Source: Pseudomonas fluorescens
GTDB lineage: Bacteria > Pseudomonadota > Gammaproteobacteria > Pseudomonadales > Pseudomonadaceae
Direction: 5' to 3'
NCBI RefSeq assembly: GCF_902497785.1
Contig: NZ_CABVHK010000005.1
Location: 270,863 to 334,862, forward strand
Length of the DNA stretch: 64,000 nucleotides
Below are positions 59,252 to 64,000 of the stretch, piece by piece. How positions within the stretch are numbered: position 1 is the first letter of the stretch; the number at the start of each line of letters is the position of its first letter. The position numbers were made by a program, and so were the translations under genes. Under the pieces are notes generated by a model. That model was given only the letters and a program-made list of their open reading frames with translations. It was not told the origin of the DNA and did no database searches.

Positions 59252-62200
59252 TAATGCGCCTCCAGTTGATTGGCCACTTTCAGTGCCTTTGCCGCTTTAC
59301 GCTTTTCACCGCGCTCCACGAAGTTACGGATCAATACGTAGAACACCGGTGTCAGCAACAGACCGAAGAAGGTCACCCCGAGCATCCCGGAGAACACCGC
59401 CACACCCATGGCGTGACGCATTTCGGCACCGGCACCGCTGGAGAACACCAGTGGCACCACACCCATGATGAACGCAAAGGAGGTCATCAGGATCGGCCGC
59501 AGACGCAGGCGGCAGGCTTCCAGTACCGCGGCGAGCGGGCTGAGGCCTTCGTCCTGCTGTTTATCCTTGGCAAACTCGACGATCAGAATCGCGTTCTTAC
59601 AGGCAAGTCCCACCAGTACGATCAGGCCGATCTGGGTAAAGATGTTGTTGTCGCCTCCCGAAGCAATTACCCCGACGATGGCCGACAGCAGGGTCATCGG
59701 TACGATCAGGATCACCGCCAGCGGCAGGCTCCAGCTTTCGTACTGCGCCGCGAGCACCAGGAACGCCAGCAATACGCAGAGCGGGAACACGAACAGTGCG
59801 GTGTTGCCGGACAGAATCTGCTGGAAGGTCAGGTCGGTCCACTCGTAGGTCATGCCGTTCGGAAGTTCTTCCTTGAGCAGTTTCTCGATGGCTTTTTCGG
59901 CCTGGCCAGAGCTGTAGCCCGGGGCCGCCGCGCCGTTGATTTCAGCGGTGATGAAGCCGTTGTAATGCATAACGCGATCCGGGCCCGAGGTGTCGCTGAC
60001 CTTGATGAAGGTCGCCAGCGGGATCATCTCGCCTTTGTTGTTGCGCACTTTCAACTGACCGATCTGATCCGGCTCGAGACGGAACTGCTGCTCGGCCTGA
60101 ACGTTGACCTGGTAGGTACGACCGAAGCGGTTGAAGTCGTTGGCATACAGCGAACCCAGGTAAATCTGCAGGGTGTCGAAGATGTCGCTGACGGCGACAC
60201 CGTGGGTCTTGGCTTTTTCCCGATCGATGGCAGCATCGACCTGCGGTACGTTCACGGTGTAGCTGGTGAACAGCGCGGCCAGTTCCGGCACGTTATGGCT
60301 CTTGTTGATGATGTTCATGGTTTCTTTGTACAGCTCGTCGTAACCCAGGTTGCCCCGGTCCTCGATCTGCAAGCGGAAACCACCGATGGTGCCCAAACCT
60401 TGTACCGGCGGCGGCGGGAAGATCGCCATGTAGGCTTCCTGAATCCCGGCGAACTGGCCGTTCAGTGCACCGGCAATCGCACCGGCGGACATGCTCGGGT
60501 CTTTGCGCTCATCGAACGGTTTGAGCGTCACGAACACGATGCCGGCGTTCGGACTGTTGGTGAAACCGTTGATCGACAGGCCAGGGAACGCCACGGCACT
60601 TTCCACGCCAGGCTGTTTCAGGGCCAGGTCGGACATGCGTTTGATCACGTCTTCGGTGCGGTCCAGGCTGGAAGCGTCAGGCAATTGCGCGAAGGCCACC
60701 AGGTATTGCTTGTCCTGGCCGGGTACGAAACCGGTCGGCGTATTGGAGAAACCGAAGAAGGTCAGCACCATCAGACCGGCGTAGACGATCATGGCGATGC
60801 CGCTGCTGCGGATGACCCGGCCGACTGTCCCGACATAGCCATGGCTGGCGCGTTCGAAGAATCGGTTGAACGGACGGAACAGCCAGCCGCCCAGTAGTTT
60901 GTCGAGCACTTTGGTAAAGCGGTCTTTCGGCGCGTCGTGGCTCTTGAGCAGCACGGCGGCCAGGGCAGGGGACAGTGTGAGCGAGTTGAACGCCGAGATC
61001 ACCGTCGAGATGGCAATGGTCAGGGCGAACTGTTTGTAGAACTGGCCGGTGAGCCCGGAAATGAACGCCGCCGGGATAAACACCGCACACAGCACCAGTG
61101 CCGTCGCAATGATCGGTCCAGTCACCTCGCGCATGGCTTTCTTGGTGGCTTCTACGGGCGTCTCCCCTAGCTCGATGTGCCGTTCGACGTTCTCCACCAC
61201 GACGATGGCGTCATCGACCACGATACCGATGGCCAGGACCAGGCCGAACAGTGACAGGGCATTCAGCGAGAAGCCGAACAAGTGCATCACCGCAAACGTA
61301 CCGATCAACGACACCGGCACCGCCACCAACGGAATGATCGAGGCGCGCCAGGTTTGCAGGAACAGAATCACCACCAGCACCACGAGAATCAGCGCTTCGA
61401 ACAGGGTGTGAACCACCGCCTCGATGGAACCGCGCACGAAGATAGTCGGGTCATAGACGATGCTGAAGTCCATGCCTTCCGGGAAGTTTTTCTTCAACTC
61501 CGCCATCTTGTCGCGTACTTCGTTGGAGATTTCGATCGCGTTGGAACCCGGACGCTGGAAGATCGGGATCGCCACCGCCGGTTGGTTGTTCAGCAACGAA
61601 CGCAAGGCGTATTGACTGGAACCCAACTCGATCCGGGCAATGTCTTTAAGTCGGGTGATTTCACCGTTGTCGCCGGAGCGAATGATGATGTTCTCGAACT
61701 CTTCTTCGGAAACCAGACGCCCTTGGGTGTTGACGGACAACTGGAACGCTGTGGCATTCGGTGCCGGCGGGGCACCCAAGGCACCCGCCGCCACTTGACG
61801 GTTCTGCTCGCGAATCGCCGTTACGACGTCAGTCGCGGTCAGGTTGCGCGAAGCGGTCTTGTTCGGGTCGAGCCAGACGCGCAGGGAATAGTCGCCCATG
61901 CCGAACAGCTGCACATCACCGACACCGCCCAGGCGCGCCAGCTCATCCTTGATGTTGAGCAGGGCGTAGTTGGACAGGTAGAGCATGTCGTAGCGTTTGT
62001 CCGGCGAGGTCAAGTGCACAACCATGGTCAGGTCGGGCGACGCCTTGTCGACAGTGATCCCGATGCGCGTCACTTCCTCGGGAAGTTTCGGCTCGGTACG
62101 TGTCACCCGGTTCTGCACCTGCACCTGTGCGTTGTCCAGGTCAGTGCCCAGCGCGAAGGTGATGGTCAGGGTGATCTTGCCGTCAGCGGTGGACTGCGAG

Positions 62201-62442
62201 GACATGTACAGCATGTTCTCGACGCCGGTGATGGCTTGCTCCAGCGGAGCGGCCACGGTTTCACCGATAACTTTCGGGTTGGCGCCCGGGAAGTTGGCGC
62301 GGACCACCACAGTCGGCGGTACGACTTCCGGGTATTCGCTAATCGGCAATTGGAACAGCGAGATGGCACCGGCGATCAGGATCAGCAACGACAGCACCGC
62401 TGCGAAGATCGGCCGGGAAATGAAGAATTGGGAAAAATTCAT
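59251..62442 (-). CDS. mexF: RND multidrug efflux transporter MexF type
   Basis: 1063 residues. The start MNFSQFFISRPIFAAVLSLL and FPGANPKVIGETVAAPLEQ match MexF. The transport Asp pair is in the helix-4 region (GIVVDDAIVVVENVE). Twelve helices and two large periplasmic loops are present. MexF pumps export chloramphenicol, fluoroquinolones and similar compounds with proton antiport. It is encoded between the adaptor and outer-membrane genes; the gap to mexE is 15 nt. Confidence 0.96.
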   Translation of the reverse strand: MNFSQFFISRPIFAAVLSLLILIAGAISLFQLPISEYPEVVPPTVVVRANFPGANPKVIGETVAAPLEQAITGVENMLYMSSQSTADGKITLTITFALGTDLDNAQVQVQNRVTRTEPKLPEEVTRIGITVDKASPDLTMVVHLTSPDKRYDMLYLSNYALLNIKDELARLGGVGDVQLFGMGDYSLRVWLDPNKTASRNLTATDVVTAIREQNRQVAAGALGAPPAPNATAFQLSVNTQGRLVSEEEFENIIIRSGDNGEITRLKDIARIELGSSQYALRSLLNNQPAVAIPIFQRPGSNAIEISNEVRDKMAELKKNFPEGMDFSIVYDPTIFVRGSIEAVVHTLFEALILVVLVVILFLQTWRASIIPLVAVPVSLIGTFAVMHLFGFSLNALSLFGLVLAIGIVVDDAIVVVENVERHIELGETPVEATKKAMREVTGPIIATALVLCAVFIPAAFISGLTGQFYKQFALTIAISTVISAFNSLTLSPALAAVLLKSHDAPKDRFTKVLDKLLGGWLFRPFNRFFERASHGYVGTVGRVIRSSGIAMIVYAGLMVLTFFGFSNTPTGFVPGQDKQYLVAFAQLPDASSLDRTEDVIKRMSDLALKQPGVESAVAFPGLSINGFTNSPNAGIVFVTLKPFDERKDPSMSAGAIAGALNGQFAGIQEAYMAIFPPPPVQGLGTIGGFRLQIEDRGNLGYDELYKETMNIINKSHNVPELAALFTSYTVNVPQVDAAIDREKAKTHGVAVSDIFDTLQIYLGSLYANDFNRFGRTYQVNVQAEQQFRLEPDQIGQLKVRNNKGEMIPLATFIKVSDTSGPDRVMHYNGFITAEINGAAAPGYSSGQAEKAIEKLLKEELPNGMTYEWTDLTFQQILSGNTALFVFPLCVLLAFLVLAAQYESWSLPLAVILIVPMTLLSAIVGVIASGGDNNIFTQIGLIVLVGLACKNAILIVEFAKDKQQDEGLSPLAAVLEACRLRLRPILMTSFAFIMGVVPLVFSSGAGAEMRHAMGVAVFSGMLGVTFFGLLLTPVFYVLIRNFVERGEKRKAAKALKVANQLEAH

Positions 62443-62457
62443 CGGAGTTGTTGTCCC

Positions 62458-63711
62458 TTAACCGCGTGGAGTCGCGGCAGCCACTTTCACAACCGACCCC
62501 GGCGCGACCTTGGCAGGTGCGACTTGGGGCAGGTTGCTGGCTTCCAGCGCTTGTCGTTGTTGGGCGAGTGCCGCGAGGGTTTGTTCGCTGGCCATCGGGA
62601 TGACTTCAGGGCTGACCGGGGAGCCGGGACGAACCCGCTGCAGCCCCTTGACGATGACCGTGTCCTCTTTGCTCAAACCGCTGCGCACGATGCGCAACCC
62701 TTCGATCTTCGGACCCAGTTCCACCGAGCGGTAGACGGTCTTGTTGTCGGCATCCATCACCAGCACGAATTTTTTGCCGAGATCGGTGCCGACTGCTTCG
62801 TCGTTGATCAGCACGGCGGAGTAGGTGCCGCTGCCGACCAGTTTCAACCGGGCATACAAGCCAGGGGTGTACTGTCCGTCGGCGTTATCAAAGACCGCAC
62901 GACCACGAATGGTGCCGGTTTTCGGGTTGACCTGGTTGTCGACGAAGTTCATCACGCCCTGGTGCGGGTTGCCGTCTTCGTTGGACAGACCGAGGTAAAC
63001 CGGAGTGGTCGCACCGCGTTTGCCCTGGCGAGCGAGCTGGGTGTACTTGAGGAACACACGCTCGTCGGCGTCGAAGTAGGCGTAGACCTTGTCGGTGGAG
63101 ACCACGCTGGTGAGCGCGGTGGTGTCGGCGGTCACCAGGTTGCCGGCGGTGATTTCCGCACGGCTGACGCGACCGCTGATGGGTGCGGTGACGCGGGTAA
63201 AGCTCAGGTTCAGTTTCGCCAGATCCAGTTGCGCTTGCAGGGCGCCGACAGCGGCGCGGGCTTCTTGCGAAGCGCTGGTGCGCGAATCGGCCAACTCGGC
63301 GGAAATCGCATTGCTGGTGCGCAGGCGCTCGCCGCGCTGGGCTTCGTTTTCGCTGCGGGTCGCGTTGGCGCGGGCCTGGGCAACCAGGGCTTCGAGGCGG
63401 CGGACTTCAGCCTGGAATGGGCGCGGGTCAATCTGGAACAGCAAGTCGCCTTTCTTGACCAGCGCGCCTTCGGTGAAGGCCACGTCATCGATCTGGCCGG
63501 AGACCCGTGGACGAATCTCTACCGTTTCCGGCGCTTCAAGGCGCCCGGTGAATTCGTCCCACTCATTGACCGGTTGTTCCAGCACCTTGGCGACGCTGAC
63601 TTTCGCCGCAGGCAGGGTCGCGGCAGACTCCGGAGCCTTGCCGCACGCGCTCATCACCAGCACGGCCAACAAGGCCAACGGGAAGCGCAAATGTTTGAGT
63701 GATTGTTCCAT
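62458..63711 (-). CDS. mexE: RND efflux periplasmic adaptor, MexE type
   Basis: 417 residues. An N-terminal lipoprotein signal (LALLAVLVMSACGKAPE) is followed by the barrel-sandwich (GQIDDVAFTEGALVKKGDLLFQID), a helical hairpin (RRLEALVAQARANATRSENE) and the beta-barrel (VYLGLSNEDGNPHQGVMNFVDNQV). It links MexF to the outer-membrane channel. First gene of the operon. The start ATG 63711 gives a normal signal peptide; the longer frame is not supported by a ribosome site. Confidence 0.94.
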   Translation of the reverse strand: MEQSLKHLRFPLALLAVLVMSACGKAPESAATLPAAKVSVAKVLEQPVNEWDEFTGRLEAPETVEIRPRVSGQIDDVAFTEGALVKKGDLLFQIDPRPFQAEVRRLEALVAQARANATRSENEAQRGERLRTSNAISAELADSRTSASQEARAAVGALQAQLDLAKLNLSFTRVTAPISGRVSRAEITAGNLVTADTTALTSVVSTDKVYAYFDADERVFLKYTQLARQGKRGATTPVYLGLSNEDGNPHQGVMNFVDNQVNPKTGTIRGRAVFDNADGQYTPGLYARLKLVGSGTYSAVLINDEAVGTDLGKKFVLVMDADNKTVYRSVELGPKIEGLRIVRSGLSKEDTVIVKGLQRVRPGSPVSPEVIPMASEQTLAALAQQRQALEASNLPQVAPAKVAPGSVVKVAAATPRG

Positions 63712-63796
63712 GGATGCATCCGCCAATGTATTGAGAATGGGCGGATGATGCTCGGCGGGGGAGGTAACGCACGAATCGAATGAAGCGAAGGTAACT

Positions 63797-63811
63797 ATCA
63801 TTCGGAATGAT
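63797..63811. promoter_or_regulatory. candidate operator of the mexE operon
   Basis: A perfect 15-bp palindrome (ATCATTC-G-GAATGAT), 86 nt upstream of the mexE start, beside an AT-rich TATATCAT stretch that could be the -10 region on the minus strand. No regulator gene is present within the window. Confidence 0.5.
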
Positions 63812-63926
63812 ATAAGTCCGAACACAGCCCTCTAGCATGCACCTGGGATCGGGACGCGATCAATGTGCCTGATGGCAACTCTGTGTTGCCCGGAATGCAA
63901 AGGAAAGTCGTTAGACCGAGTCGCTT

Positions 63927-63994
63927 CCTTCGCGGGCAAGCCCGCTCCCACAAGGATTGCGCTGAACCTGTGGGAGCGGGCTTGCCCGCGAAGG
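63927..63994. repeat. REPIN, family B
   Basis: An inverted CCTTCGCGGGCAAGCCCGCT pair at the right edge, upstream of mexE. No gene is visible in 63712-64000. Confidence 0.9.
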
Positions 63995-64000
63995 GGCCCT

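Noticed and set aside
61282..63702. 806-residue open frame antisense to mexF and mexE
   Set aside because: Shadow of two well-supported genes; composition is typical of reverse-strand GC-rich frames.

Overview
The window is chromosomal DNA of a Pseudomonas of the fluorescens group. The evidence is high GC, a complete Pseudomonas-style gene set (CTI, CbtAB, MexEF-OprN-type pump, aerobic cobalamin genes) and about twenty copies of four REP/REPIN families found in that group. No tRNA, rRNA, CRISPR array, integrase or complete insertion sequence was recognised.

Left part (1-12 kb). A minus-strand stressosome module (rsbR-rsbS-rsbT plus a HATPase-SpoIIE phosphatase cut by the window edge) is followed by small stress-type proteins (DUF4142, YdcH-like, two acidic proteins). 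Next come a two-gene operon (sterol-desaturase/SRPBCC fusion and a strictosidine-synthase-like beta-propeller), a LysR regulator, a Tat-exported amidohydrolase, a 197-bp tandem duplication, an SCP2 protein, a histidine phosphatase and SohB.

Middle (12-30 kb). A 1294-residue toxin/effector-like protein with leucine-rich repeats ends in what looks like a catalytically dead NEL-type region. It is followed by the sulfite reductase pair (DUF934 + cysI), a solitary sugar-type binding protein, and an AT-richer fibronectin-type-III gene lodged at the 3' end of metH and flanked by a duplicated metH 3' end. metH, cti, an acyltransferase and nfuA follow.

Cobalamin block (30-40 kb). Two divergent cobalamin riboswitches control cbtB-cbtA-cobE-cobM on one side and cobW-cobN-chlI/chlD on the other. 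The last two reading frames appear to be joined by programmed -1 frameshifting (internal Shine-Dalgarno-like element, A AAA AAG heptamer, 11-bp hairpin), giving both the I and D chelatase subunits from one gene. cobN carries an in-frame REPIN, and a close relative of that REPIN lies just behind its stop codon. The cobaltochelatase therefore consists of CobN, ChlI and ChlD products, with CobW and CbtAB handling cobalt.

Right part (40-64 kb). poxB, an MFS exporter with a divergent LysR gene, and a TerC-CBS-CorC membrane protein are followed by an amino-acid ABC transporter operon with RidA, an IclR regulator, a D-amino-acid-type PLP enzyme and a KdgK-type kinase (a likely D-amino-acid utilisation locus). 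Then come a parvulin, a large hybrid sensor kinase, a solitary PilU-like ATPase with an altered P-loop, and a mexE-mexF-oprN efflux operon whose upstream region carries a 15-bp palindrome.

Gene starts were chosen by Shine-Dalgarno sites, overlaps and family N-termini. Functional names rest on remembered family resemblance and visible motifs; no database search was run.
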